From Fimenecus sp051881435 (GTDB taxonomy: Bacteria; Bacillota; Clostridia; Oscillospirales; Acutalibacteraceae), in contig JBJEPW010000012.1 in assembly GCA_051881435.1 (NCBI GenBank), forward strand, positions 1 to 12,685: 12,685 bases of DNA, in the 5' to 3' direction. The position numbers and the translations under genes are program-made. The notes under the pieces are model-generated. The model had not been told where the DNA came from and did no database searches. It was given only the letters and a program-made list of their open reading frames with translations. The number at the start of each line of letters is the position of its first letter. Position 1 is the stretch's first letter. Shown here piece after piece: positions 6,748-12,685 of the stretch.

Positions 6748-7773
6748 TTACACACCCAAAAGCGGTTGGTCGAATTTATAGAGTACCTCGTTTATTTCAA
6801 AAATATCCTTATAATTCCCTGTTTTCACGAAATACTCAATTATGACATCAAATTTGTTTGCGTGGGACAAGCACATACCCACGGTACTAAGCAGATGATT
6901 CGTTTCTTCTAAATTCAACCGCAATCCGATTGCAAAGGATATTGCGGTTAACTTGCTCGGGCGGTACTCCTTGTTGCATTTAATTTTAGAAAAGGTTTTC
7001 TTATCCACATTGGATTTTTTGTAACACTCCACATCGGTTATACCCTTGCTGTCAATATACGCAAACAGCGTTTCTGCAAAGCCTTTGTCCATGTTTCGGA
7101 ACAAATCGTCAAAATTCGGTACGGCGGCAGTCGGAAGGGCAGTTTTTTCTTCACGGCACGCCGTGTCCTCACATTCTGCTCGGCGATTTGTCCTGAACGC
7201 TGCCGAGGGCATATGCAAAGGCACAGAGGTGCCGAAATATTCGTGTTCGTCCGCGTAATTATCGTCAATATACGCAGCAATATCGCAAAACAACCTTTGA
7301 CTTATGCTGTAAGACTCTTTATCGTACACTATAAGCCATATCATCATTTCATTCTGCGTTAAAAATTCGCTGATAACTGCGGTGGCGATTTGAAGCACCT
7401 TATCCTTAGGATAACCGTATGTACCGGCGGAAATCAGCGGCATTGCCAGGCTTTCAAATCCGTTTTCCGCCGCAATTTGCAAACAGGACCGATAGCAGGA
7501 AATTAAAAGCTCCTGCGCATTTTTCTCCCTATACCAATCCGGCCCCGCGGTGTGAATAATATACTTGCAGGGGAGTTTAAACGCAGGCGTCAAAACCGCC
7601 GTGCCCACATGACAGCCGCCGATTTTCTTACAATAATCGTCCAACTCACTCCCTGCCGCTTCATGGACGGCAAGATCTGCCCCGCCTCCCGCTTTTAAAA
7701 AGCGATTTGTGGGGTTGACGATTGCGTCACATTCCATTTTCGTAATATCCTGACGAATAATTTTTAACGGCAT
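6748..7773 (-). CDS. Macro-domain ADP-ribose hydrolase with HTH-like C-terminal region
   Basis: This is a 341-residue cytoplasmic protein. Residues 1 to about 170 form a macro domain of the MacroD/YmdB type. N20 and N23 in NPTN and the GGGAD loop (29-33, with the expected catalytic D33) are present, and PLISAGTYGYP (112-122) is the second ligand loop. Such domains bind ADP-ribose and can remove it from proteins or deacetylate O-acetyl-ADP-ribose. After a poorly conserved linker (about 180-212) comes a helical region (213-341). Within it, residues about 247-290 (YKKSNVDKKTFSKIK through LNLEETNHLL) look like an XRE-type helix-turn-helix. AGGA lies 6 bases before the ATG, and the XRE gene ends 32 bases upstream, so the two are probably one operon. 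The macro call is secure; DNA binding by the C-terminal region is inference. Confidence 0.9.
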   Translation of the reverse strand: MPLKIIRQDITKMECDAIVNPTNRFLKAGGGADLAVHEAAGSELDDYCKKIGGCHVGTAVLTPAFKLPCKYIIHTAGPDWYREKNAQELLISCYRSCLQIAAENGFESLAMPLISAGTYGYPKDKVLQIATAVISEFLTQNEMMIWLIVYDKESYSISQRLFCDIAAYIDDNYADEHEYFGTSVPLHMPSAAFRTNRRAECEDTACREEKTALPTAAVPNFDDLFRNMDKGFAETLFAYIDSKGITDVECYKKSNVDKKTFSKIKCNKEYRPSKLTAISFAIGLRLNLEETNHLLSTVGMCLSHANKFDVIIEYFVKTGNYKDIFEINEVLYKFDQPLLGV

Positions 7774-7805
7774 ACTCTATCCTTTCAAGGTTTATTGCAA
7801 ACAAC

Positions 7806-8048
7806 CTAAATCTCTAAAAGCTTTTCAAGCGTGACATCAAACACTTTCGCAAAAGCGACTATTTCAATATCGGTTACAAAGCGTTTGCCGCACTCAATCC
7901 GCTGAATTGCGTTTTTATCAATATCCAACCCTACAAGCTGCATTCTGTCGGCAAGCTCTCTTTGTGAAATTTTCAAATCTGCGCGAAAAGCCGCTATATT
8001 CTTTCCGCAAATATTATTACGCCCGCTGTCGGCTTTATTTATAAACAT
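7806..8048 (-). CDS. XRE/Cro-family helix-turn-helix repressor
   Basis: This 80-residue protein is little more than one lambda-repressor-like DNA-binding domain (residues about 14-80), with ISQRELADRMQ as the first helix pair and KNAIQRIECGKRFVTDIEI as recognition and following helices. It has no extra sensing domain. The ATG at 8048 was chosen because AAGGAGA lies just upstream; an in-frame ATG at 8069 precedes that site. It is first in a run with the macro and VWA genes. Two inverted repeats of the same type flank its own promoter, so negative autoregulation is likely. What releases it is not visible; the downstream ADP-ribose-binding protein is one candidate for a signal partner. Confidence 0.9.
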   Translation of the reverse strand: MFINKADSGRNNICGKNIAAFRADLKISQRELADRMQLVGLDIDKNAIQRIECGKRFVTDIEIVAFAKVFDVTLEKLLEI

Positions 8049-8056
8049 AAAATCTC

Positions 8057-8089
8057 TCCTTATTGACATTTAGTGCTTGTCAATAAGGA
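8057..8089. promoter_or_regulatory. Operator 1 of the XRE gene (inverted repeat)
   Basis: TCCTTATTGACA (8057-8068) and TGTCAATAAGGA (8078-8089) are perfect 12-bp arms around 9 bases. The core is TGACA-N9-TGTCA. It lies at or just after the predicted transcription start and includes the ribosome binding site of the XRE gene, so bound protein would block transcription or early elongation. If transcription starts further upstream, the same repeat would fold in mRNA and hide the Shine-Dalgarno site. Confidence 0.7.
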
Positions 8090-8090
8090 A

Positions 8091-8096
8091 ATTATA
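8091..8096 (-). promoter_or_regulatory. -10 box of the XRE-macro operon promoter
   Basis: TATAAT reads on the minus strand at 8096-8091. The -35 is poor (TCATAT at 17 bp, or TGTCAT at 19 bp) and overlaps operator 2. Transcription would begin near 8084. The box sits between the two operators. Confidence 0.6.
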
Positions 8097-8116
8097 TGTT
8101 AAAATCTTATTGCATA

Positions 8117-8135
8117 TGACATCTTGTAAATGTCA
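8117..8135. promoter_or_regulatory. Operator 2 of the XRE gene (inverted repeat)
   Basis: TGACA (8117-8121) and TGTCA (8131-8135) are inverted with exactly 9 bases between them, the same arrangement as operator 1. Inside the gap the T, T, G and T at positions 1, 3, 5 and 6 also match operator 1. It covers the -35 region of the XRE promoter. The centres of the two operators are 53 bp apart, close to five helical turns, so dimers on the same DNA face could interact. Confidence 0.6.
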
Positions 8136-8163
8136 AATATATTTGAATTTTATTATTAAAAAC

Positions 8164-8193
8164 TGTATAAAAATATGCTTTTAACAGATAATA
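8164..8193 (+). promoter_or_regulatory. Candidate sigma-G-type promoter for spoVT
   Basis: TGTATA (8164-8169), a 17-bp spacer and GATAATA (8187-8193) resemble the forespore sigma-G consensus (TGAATA, then CATACTA), with one mismatch in the -35 and two in the -10. It lies 120 bases upstream of the spoVT start. In Bacillus subtilis spoVT is a sigma-G gene, which is why this was looked for. AT-rich sequence makes chance matches easy. Confidence 0.4.
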
Positions 8194-8214
8194 ACAACAC
8201 GATTTGAAATTTTG

Positions 8215-8287
8215 TGTAGGGCGGTGCCTTGGTGCCGCCGACATTACCCGCACAAACTAACGGCGGGAGCAAGCCCCCGCCCTACGA
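8215..8287. repeat. GC-rich double-hairpin palindromic repeat in the spoVT leader
   Basis: The ends GTAGGGCGG (8216-8224) and CCGCCCTAC (8277-8285) are perfect 9-bp inverted repeats. Each half also folds on itself: GGCGGTGCC with GGTGCCGCC (8221-8239, G-U pairs included) and GGCGGG with CCCGCC (about 8262-8282). The block is far more GC-rich than the AT-rich sequence on its left. From memory, such GTAGGGCGGG palindromes are dispersed in many copies in gut Clostridia and resemble REP or MITE elements. It ends just before the spoVT ribosome binding site. Confidence 0.75.
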
Positions 8288-8312
8288 TGTATTTGCAAAA
8301 GGAGATTTATAT

Positions 8313-8852
8313 ATGAAAGCCACAGGAATAGTCAGAAGAATTGACGATTTGGGAAGGGTGGTTATCCCGAAAGAAATCCGCCGCACCATGCGTATCCGTG
8401 AGGGCGACCCGCTGGAAATTTACACGGCGTCGGACGGCGAAGTGATTTTTAAAAAGTATTCACCTATTGGGGAGCTTTCGGAGTTTGCCGGTCAATATAC
8501 CGATGTGCTCAACCGCGCCACAAATCTGCCCGTAATCATAACGGACCGCGACCATGTGATTGCGGTTTCGGGAATGGGTAAAAAAGACGCTATGGACAAG
8601 CGTATTTCCGCAGAACTGGAAGATTTAATCGAAAGCAGGGAGAGCTATGTTGCTTCCCCCGACGCAAAGGCACTTTATCCCTTGGCAGACAGCGACCGTG
8701 AGGCGGGAATTGCATACCCCATAATCGGCGGCGGCGATGTGGCGGGCGCAGTTGTGCTGATGCTTAATCAGAACGGTTCTATGCCTACGCAAACAGAAAT
8801 CAAGCTCGTTTCGGTTGCCGCGTCATTTTTAGGAAAACAGACGGAGGAATAA
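8313..8852 (+). CDS. spoVT: Stage V sporulation regulator SpoVT
   Basis: This 179-residue protein matches SpoVT in length (178 in B. subtilis) and layout. The N-terminal AbrB-type swapped-hairpin DNA-binding domain (1-52) reads MKATGIVRRIDDLGRVVIPK, the usual start of this family. A GAF-like domain (about 58-178) follows. SpoVT tetramers tune forespore gene expression and spore germination properties. AAGGAG lies 8 bases before the ATG at 8313. An in-frame extension to 8229 is rejected because it runs through the palindromic repeat. The gene stands alone, divergent from the XRE operon and convergent with the next gene. A sigma-G-like promoter is a candidate. The gene supports a spore-forming host. 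Confidence 0.95.
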   Translation: MKATGIVRRIDDLGRVVIPKEIRRTMRIREGDPLEIYTASDGEVIFKKYSPIGELSEFAGQYTDVLNRATNLPVIITDRDHVIAVSGMGKKDAMDKRISAELEDLIESRESYVASPDAKALYPLADSDREAGIAYPIIGGGDVAGAVVLMLNQNGSMPTQTEIKLVSVAASFLGKQTEE

Positions 8853-8856
8853 GAAA

Positions 8857-8886
8857 AAAGGACTTGTTCAGTTGAACAAGTCCTTT
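8857..8886. terminator. Shared bidirectional terminator
   Basis: AAAGGACTTGTTCA (8857-8870) and TGAACAAGTCCTTT (8873-8886) form a perfect 14-bp inverted repeat with a 2-nt centre. It lies between the convergent spoVT and 8900-9838 genes. Read on the minus strand it ends in a run of six T; on the plus strand it ends in CTTTCACTTTT. It should stop both genes and work better for the leftward one. Confidence 0.9.
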
Positions 8887-8899
8887 CACTTTTATAAAC

Positions 8900-9838
8900 T
8901 TAATATTCGATATTCCACCATTCTTTAAATTCAAGACCGATTCTGTAGTTCTGTTTCTCGAAAGAAAGAATCAGAGGAAGGTCAACATAGTAATGAACCA
9001 TATTGCCTGTTGCCTTTTCAATCTTCGCTTCGCAGCTTACATTTTCATATGCACAAGTGGGGTCGAGATTTTTAAGGCCGGGGATACCTGAAATGGGATC
9101 CATAATCTGCTGCCTTGTAATAACTGAGCCAATAGAACCCACACCGTTACCTGCTGTGGGATTAGTTTCTTTAAGGCAAGTAATTGTAATTATGTAATAA
9201 TCGCCTTCCTCTTTGCAGGAAATGCTCTTAATATCTTCCTTTTTAAGGTTGCAGGTGGTACCGGCAGGAGGAAAATTTGCCATAATATCTGAGCCTGTAT
9301 ATGTTTCGTTGGGCTCTTCTGATTTAAGTAAAGTGTTCATAAGACCTGAAAGAACGCCTGAAAGAGTACCGGCTTCGGCAATACCCTTATAGTTTGAACC
9401 CTCTTTTTTATAGATGGTAGCGGATTTTGCGGACTTTTTAACATTTGTGAACGAAGCCATAAAATAATTGTACTGTGCGGCCGGAGTAGCCACCGGGGAA
9501 GCTGTTTGTTCCCCGCTGTTCGAACCGCTGTTCTCATTGCTTTCGTTATTTTCACTATTGTTTCCGTTCGCAGGCTCATCTGTTGAGGAACCGCTTGCAG
9601 GCTCATCCCAATTAACTTCGCTGGCGTCTGCGTCAACATCAACAGTTGTAGTTTCCGCACCGGAAGCCGACACATTGCCCAATCTTCTCTGTGCAATAAC
9701 AGTTGCGCTGAAAACTAACGCGCAGCCCAGGAAAAGAGCTGTCGATTTAAATAAAGTATCGAAGAAATTAGTCCTTTTGCCAACCTTTTTTTCTATTTTT
9801 GCCTCATACTCATCTGGAGTATATGTTTTTTTTGCCAT
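8900..9838 (-). CDS. Unrecognised membrane-anchored extracytoplasmic protein
   Basis: I do not recognise this 312-residue protein. It has a short charged cytoplasmic tail (1-29), one membrane helix (about 30-50), a Ser/Asn/Glu/Gly-rich disordered linker (60-115) and a globular domain (about 120-312). The globular domain holds five cysteines (196, 208, 221, 262, 269) that could form disulfides, and its sequence alternates like beta strands (for example GDYYIITITCLKE and MVHYYVDLPLILSFE). The layout is that of a cell-surface protein tethered to the membrane without a sortase motif. AAGGGG precedes the ATG at 9838. It is transcribed alone from its own promoter, back to back with the carboxypeptidase gene. 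Its substrate or partner cannot be inferred. Confidence 0.85.
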   Translation of the reverse strand: MAKKTYTPDEYEAKIEKKVGKRTNFFDTLFKSTALFLGCALVFSATVIAQRRLGNVSASGAETTTVDVDADASEVNWDEPASGSSTDEPANGNNSENNESNENSGSNSGEQTASPVATPAAQYNYFMASFTNVKKSAKSATIYKKEGSNYKGIAEAGTLSGVLSGLMNTLLKSEEPNETYTGSDIMANFPPAGTTCNLKKEDIKSISCKEEGDYYIITITCLKETNPTAGNGVGSIGSVITRQQIMDPISGIPGLKNLDPTCAYENVSCEAKIEKATGNMVHYYVDLPLILSFEKQNYRIGLEFKEWWNIEY

Positions 9839-9875
9839 AGAAAGTAACCCCTTTCAACTCCGTACTTACCATACA

Positions 9876-9904
9876 AATTTACAACAAAATCGTTAAAAAG
9901 TCAA
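9876..9904 (-). promoter_or_regulatory. Sigma-A-like promoter of the 8900-9838 gene
   Basis: On the minus strand TTGACT (9904-9899), a 17-bp spacer and TAAATT (9881-9876) lie about 37 bases before the start codon. Confidence 0.65.
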
Positions 9905-9975
9905 TATTATTCTAAAATATTTCTGATGCGTGCGGATTTAATGTCGCTGTTTTAGTGCAAAATAATAAAAAAGCA

Positions 9976-10005
9976 TTGTACATACTTGGTTTTTTCTGCT
10001 ATAAT
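9976..10005 (+). promoter_or_regulatory. Sigma-A promoter of the carboxypeptidase-acyltransferase operon
   Basis: TTGTAC (9976-9981), an 18-bp spacer and a perfect TATAAT (10000-10005) preceded by TGC form an extended -10 promoter. It lies 25 bases before the start codon, so the leader is very short. Confidence 0.85.
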
Positions 10006-10030
10006 TGTTTCAGGAAAGGATTTGAGAAAA

Positions 10031-11104
10031 ATGCCTGACAACAGAAGCAACCGCAGCACATCACAGAACCGGACAGGCCGCACTTCTTCACCGCAAAGGT
10101 CAACTGACGCACAAAGGGCAGCCGCCGCAAGGCGCGCGCGAGCAAAAAAGAAAAAGCAGCTTATCCGCCGCAGGAGAATTCTTACGGTTTTAAGTGTTAT
10201 TTTTGTTTTTGCCGTGATTATATGCGGTGCTTATGCCGTAAAAAAATCGCGGAACAAGCAAATTGAATATTCGCCCTCGGAGGTTGCGTCCTCTTCATCT
10301 GAAATGTCATCTCAGCAGACTGAAAAAAACACAACGCCGTCAGTTTCGGGAAGCGATAAAGACACGACTTCAGAAAAGGCTGATTCCGTCAATCCTACGG
10401 TTACTACCACTTCCAAGCCGCTGACAGGCTCGTTTTATGACGGAATTACATACCGTTCACCCACAGCAAAACCCGCCGACATTTTCAAGCACGGCAGAGA
10501 GCTTATGCTTCTTAACAACGACTATGAGCTTCCCGAAGATTTTAAATGGGATTTGGTTTATTGGTCCAACGGGCAGAGTGTTGACGCTTTAAGCCTTAAT
10601 TCAAGTAAGTACGACTCGGTTAAGGCTGTTGACAGAGCCGCATACACACCGCTGAAAAATCTTTTTCAAGCGGCAAGCGACGCAGGTGTTCCGTTGCAGC
10701 TTGTATCGGCATACAGAAGTCCCGATTTGCAGGATAGGCTGTTTACCCGTTCCGTTAATTCATATATAAGCCAAGGGTATTCAAAGCAGGAAGCCATTAA
10801 AAAGGCAAACTATGCACGCACCTTTTCGGGTACAAGCGAGCACAACACGGGTCTGGGCTTTGATATTCTTCAACAGGGAAATTTCACTTTGAGCGAGTCC
10901 TTTGAGAACACGGCGCAGTTCAAATGGCTCTCTGAGCATGCCGAGGAATACGGTTTCATTTTAAGATACCGCAAGGATAAAACAACACAGACAGGTATTA
11001 TGTACGAGCCCTGGCATTTCCGGTATGTGGGAGTAGAGCACGCCAAGAAAATCAATGAACTCGATATGTGCCTTGAAGAATACATTGCATATTTGGAATC
11101 CTGA
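10031..11104 (+). CDS. D-alanyl-D-alanine carboxypeptidase, VanY/DacB type (peptidase M15B)
   Basis: This is a 357-residue cell-wall enzyme that trims the terminal D-Ala from peptidoglycan stem peptides. Residues 1-48 are basic and disordered, 50-70 are the membrane helix, and 80-130 are a Ser/Thr-rich wall-spanning linker. The catalytic domain (about 150-357) holds YRSPDLQDRLF (228-238), the zinc ligands H271 and D278 in SEHNTGLGFD, and E326 (catalytic) and H329 (zinc) in EPWHFRYVG. All active-site residues are present. The ATG at 10031 was chosen because an upstream in-frame start (9986) would lie inside the promoter; AAAGGA lies about 10 bases upstream. The acyltransferase gene starts 2 bases after the stop. 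Related LdcB enzymes cut L,D-bonds, so the exact bond is uncertain. Confidence 0.92.
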   Translation: MPDNRSNRSTSQNRTGRTSSPQRSTDAQRAAAARRARAKKKKQLIRRRRILTVLSVIFVFAVIICGAYAVKKSRNKQIEYSPSEVASSSSEMSSQQTEKNTTPSVSGSDKDTTSEKADSVNPTVTTTSKPLTGSFYDGITYRSPTAKPADIFKHGRELMLLNNDYELPEDFKWDLVYWSNGQSVDALSLNSSKYDSVKAVDRAAYTPLKNLFQAASDAGVPLQLVSAYRSPDLQDRLFTRSVNSYISQGYSKQEAIKKANYARTFSGTSEHNTGLGFDILQQGNFTLSESFENTAQFKWLSEHAEEYGFILRYRKDKTTQTGIMYEPWHFRYVGVEHAKKINELDMCLEEYIAYLES

Positions 11105-11106
11105 CT

Positions 11107-11859
11107 ATGAGAAATCTAAAAAAGACAATTAAAAGCTACCTGTTTTTGCTTCGTTTTTACCTTTATATTTTCGTTATACTTATCCCGAAAATACCGTATT
11201 TCAATTATCTTACGAAAAAAGGCAGAATCGGGGAAAGAACGGAAAAAGCATTTAAAACCGTCCAGAAGTGGGCGGATTACACAGTAAAAATCGGCAAATC
11301 GAGAGTGACGGTAAACGGTCTTGAAAAGATACCCACAGACCGTCCCGTGCTGTTCGTCTCAAATCACGAAAGCTATGCGGATATTCCCATGCTTATATAC
11401 GCACTGCGTGATTTTAATTTCGGATTTATGCTGAAAAGCACCATGGAAAACATACCTTTCATCAAAAATTATTTGAAATATATGTATTGCGTAACCGTTG
11501 ACCAAAGCGACATACGCCGCGGGGCGGCGGCAATAAACGAGGCGGCGGATTTCATAAACAGCGGCAAATCCCTGCTTATTTTTCCCGAGGGCAGACGCAG
11601 TTTTTCAAATACGCCCGACGAATTTAAAAACGGTGCATTCAAGGTGGCGCAGAAAACAGGTGTTACGGTTGTTCCCATATATATTCACAACATTCACCTT
11701 ACTTACGAGGGAAACGGCCGAAAAATAGCTCCCGCCGATATTTCCGTAAATATTCTCGACCCCATTGAAACGGATAAAATGTCACGGGCAGAGGTAAAAG
11801 AACTCAACAAAGAGGTTTTCAACCTTATACTCGAATATTCACGCAATTTTCCCGATTAA
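11107..11859 (+). CDS. 1-acyl-sn-glycerol-3-phosphate acyltransferase (PlsC family)
   Basis: This is a 250-residue membrane-associated enzyme that would add the second acyl chain to lysophosphatidic acid, giving phosphatidic acid for phospholipids. A hydrophobic N-terminal segment (about 11-30) is followed by the acyltransferase motifs: NHESYAD (H87 and D92, the HX4D catalytic pair), FPEGRRS (159-165, glycerol-phosphate binding) and VVPIYIHN (188-195). The length is typical. It starts 2 bases after the carboxypeptidase stop with no strong ribosome binding site of its own, so translation is probably coupled. A terminator follows. Several PlsC-like paralogues often occur in Clostridia, and some acylate other lipids, so I give no gene symbol. 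Confidence 0.92.
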   Translation: MRNLKKTIKSYLFLLRFYLYIFVILIPKIPYFNYLTKKGRIGERTEKAFKTVQKWADYTVKIGKSRVTVNGLEKIPTDRPVLFVSNHESYADIPMLIYALRDFNFGFMLKSTMENIPFIKNYLKYMYCVTVDQSDIRRGAAAINEAADFINSGKSLLIFPEGRRSFSNTPDEFKNGAFKVAQKTGVTVVPIYIHNIHLTYEGNGRKIAPADISVNILDPIETDKMSRAEVKELNKEVFNLILEYSRNFPD

Positions 11860-11870
11860 GCAAAAAGTTT

Positions 11871-11902
11871 AGGCAGTCTGTAAAAAAAGATTGCCTTTTT
11901 TT
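11871..11902 (+). terminator. Intrinsic terminator of the carboxypeptidase-acyltransferase operon
   Basis: AGGCAGTCT (11871-11879) pairs with AGATTGCCT (11888-11896) over 9 bp (one G-U) around an A-rich loop. A run of seven T (11896-11902) follows, 12 bases after the stop codon. Confidence 0.85.
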
Positions 11903-11916
11903 ATGTAATAAATACA

Positions 11917-11945
11917 TTGCAGTTTAAATAAAAAAATTGTATAAT
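11917..11945 (+). promoter_or_regulatory. Sigma-A promoter of the sulfatase gene
   Basis: TTGCAG (11917-11922), a 17-bp A/T-rich spacer and a perfect TATAAT (11940-11945) lie 31 bases before the start codon. Confidence 0.8.
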
Positions 11946-11976
11946 AAATTGATTATTTTTCAAGGAGGATAAATGA

Positions 11977-12685
11977 ATGAAAAAAGGAATAATCTTTGAC
12001 AAATCCAAAAAGATATTCCCGATTATTGTTATGGCAATCGGCATTGTGCTTGCACTTGCGCTGTTTATCATGAGGCTTAACCTTGTGGCAGTTGTAAATG
12101 TTGCATATATGTGCATTGTTGTTGCCCTTACGATTTTAGGAATACTCTTTTTCAAAAAGCTTTATCTGTGGAACTTTATAGGCTACGGCGTTTCGGGTCT
12201 TGCCATTGTGCTCTATTATGCTATATGGGGCGCAGACGCAGGCTTCGGTGCATTTTCATCAGGCAAGGCAGGCTGGAGCTCGGCGGCAAACGCTCTTTTT
12301 GCCGGCGCAAACGACTATAACTTCTTTGTAAGATTAGGCGGCAACCTGTTGCTCATTCTCCCCTGCGTGCTCGCAATTCTCGCTCTTTTCTTTGTGGGTA
12401 AAAAGCAGTTCGCAAAGAAAGGTGTTCACTTTGCGGTTACAAGCCTTTTGAGCCTTGTTCTTGCAGGAACAACAATCTTTTATGTGCTTACAATGAACCT
12501 TCGCTCACAGCCCAATGTTGACCGTCTTTGGGAAGGTCATGACGACTACCTTGACGGTGTTGACAAAGCAAAAGAGGGAAGCCCCAATGTGCTTTTCATC
12601 CTTATGGACGATATGGGCTGGGGCGACACTTCATTGAACGGCGCAATTTACGATACACCCAATATGGACAGAATCGGCGAAGAGG
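11977..12685 (+). CDS. Membrane-embedded sulfatase-family enzyme (partial, 5' end)
   Basis: The frame is open to the window end, giving 236 residues without a stop. About five membrane helices (13-31, 35-58, 63-84, 117-140, 151-172) are followed by the start of a sulfatase/phosphatase-superfamily domain. The stretch SPNVLFILMDDMGWGD (202-217), then TPNMDRIGEE (227-236), is the classic arylsulfatase N-terminus, with D211 and D212 as metal ligands. The catalytic Cys or Ser (C/SxPxR motif) lies beyond the window, so sulfatase, phosphoglycerol transferase or phosphonate hydrolase activity cannot be separated. AGGAGG (11963-11968) serves the ATG at 11977; an ATG at 11973 meets a stop after eight codons. 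Five helices before the domain recall lipoteichoic acid synthase, but the motif is of arylsulfatase type. The active domain probably faces outward. Confidence 0.88.
   Translation, partial: MKKGIIFDKSKKIFPIIVMAIGIVLALALFIMRLNLVAVVNVAYMCIVVALTILGILFFKKLYLWNFIGYGVSGLAIVLYYAIWGADAGFGAFSSGKAGWSSAANALFAGANDYNFFVRLGGNLLLILPCVLAILALFFVGKKQFAKKGVHFAVTSLLSLVLAGTTIFYVLTMNLRSQPNVDRLWEGHDDYLDGVDKAKEGSPNVLFILMDDMGWGDTSLNGAIYDTPNMDRIGEE

Noticed and set aside
8133..8146. Perfect 14-bp palindrome TCAAATATATTTGA
   Set aside because: It is AT-rich, occurs in AT-rich sequence and has no partner, so chance is likely. It overlaps operator 2 only at one end.
8229..8312. N-terminal extension of spoVT
   Set aside because: The added 28 codons run through the palindromic repeat. 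The known SpoVT start and a good ribosome binding site are at 8313.
9468..9896. A 142-codon plus-strand frame opposite the 8900-9838 gene
   Set aside because: It lies opposite the low-complexity linker and the membrane helix, and its Ser/Leu-rich composition is a mirror of that repeat-like coding.
9986..10030. Earlier start for the carboxypeptidase gene
   Set aside because: It would put the start codon between the -35 and -10 boxes of the promoter.
11901..12155. An 84-codon minus-strand frame at the start of the sulfatase gene
   Set aside because: The opposite strand has an open frame to the window end with membrane helices and sulfatase motifs, plus a promoter and ribosome binding site.

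Overview
The window looks like chromosomal DNA of a spore-forming Bacillota, most likely class Clostridia (gut Oscillospirales or Lachnospirales type). The reasons are moderate GC content, strong GGAGG-type ribosome binding sites, TTGACA/TATAAT promoters, intrinsic terminators with U-tracts, a SpoVT sporulation regulator and an ECF sigma operon. No tRNA, rRNA, CRISPR array, transposase or phage gene was seen.

The left half is read leftward. At 91-2772 lies a P-type cation ATPase of the calcium/manganese family. Its leader (about 2824-2942) matches the yybP-ykoY manganese riboswitch followed by a terminator, so the pump probably handles Mn2+. Upstream is a three-gene operon: an ECF sigma factor (5301-5801), a membrane-anchored beta-propeller protein that overlaps it by ATGA and is probably its anti-sigma or sensor (3247-5304), and a two-helix membrane protein (2998-3228).

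The centre (6000-8048, also leftward) holds an XRE repressor, an ADP-ribose macro-domain protein with an HTH-like C-terminal region, and a stand-alone VWA protein. The XRE promoter lies between two copies of an inverted repeat (TGACA-N9-TGTCA) whose centres are 53 bp apart. This XRE/macro/VWA cassette is the part of the window most likely to be an under-described stress, conflict or signalling system. Its function here is inference.

The right half holds spoVT (8313-8852, rightward) with a GC-rich palindromic repeat in its leader. It converges on an unrecognised membrane-anchored protein (8900-9838, leftward) at a shared terminator. Then come a rightward pair, a VanY/DacB-type carboxypeptidase and a PlsC-type acyltransferase two bases apart, and the start of a membrane-embedded sulfatase-family enzyme cut by the window end. 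The right-hand enzymes suggest cell-envelope and lipid work. The beta-propeller and sigma genes suggest envelope sensing.
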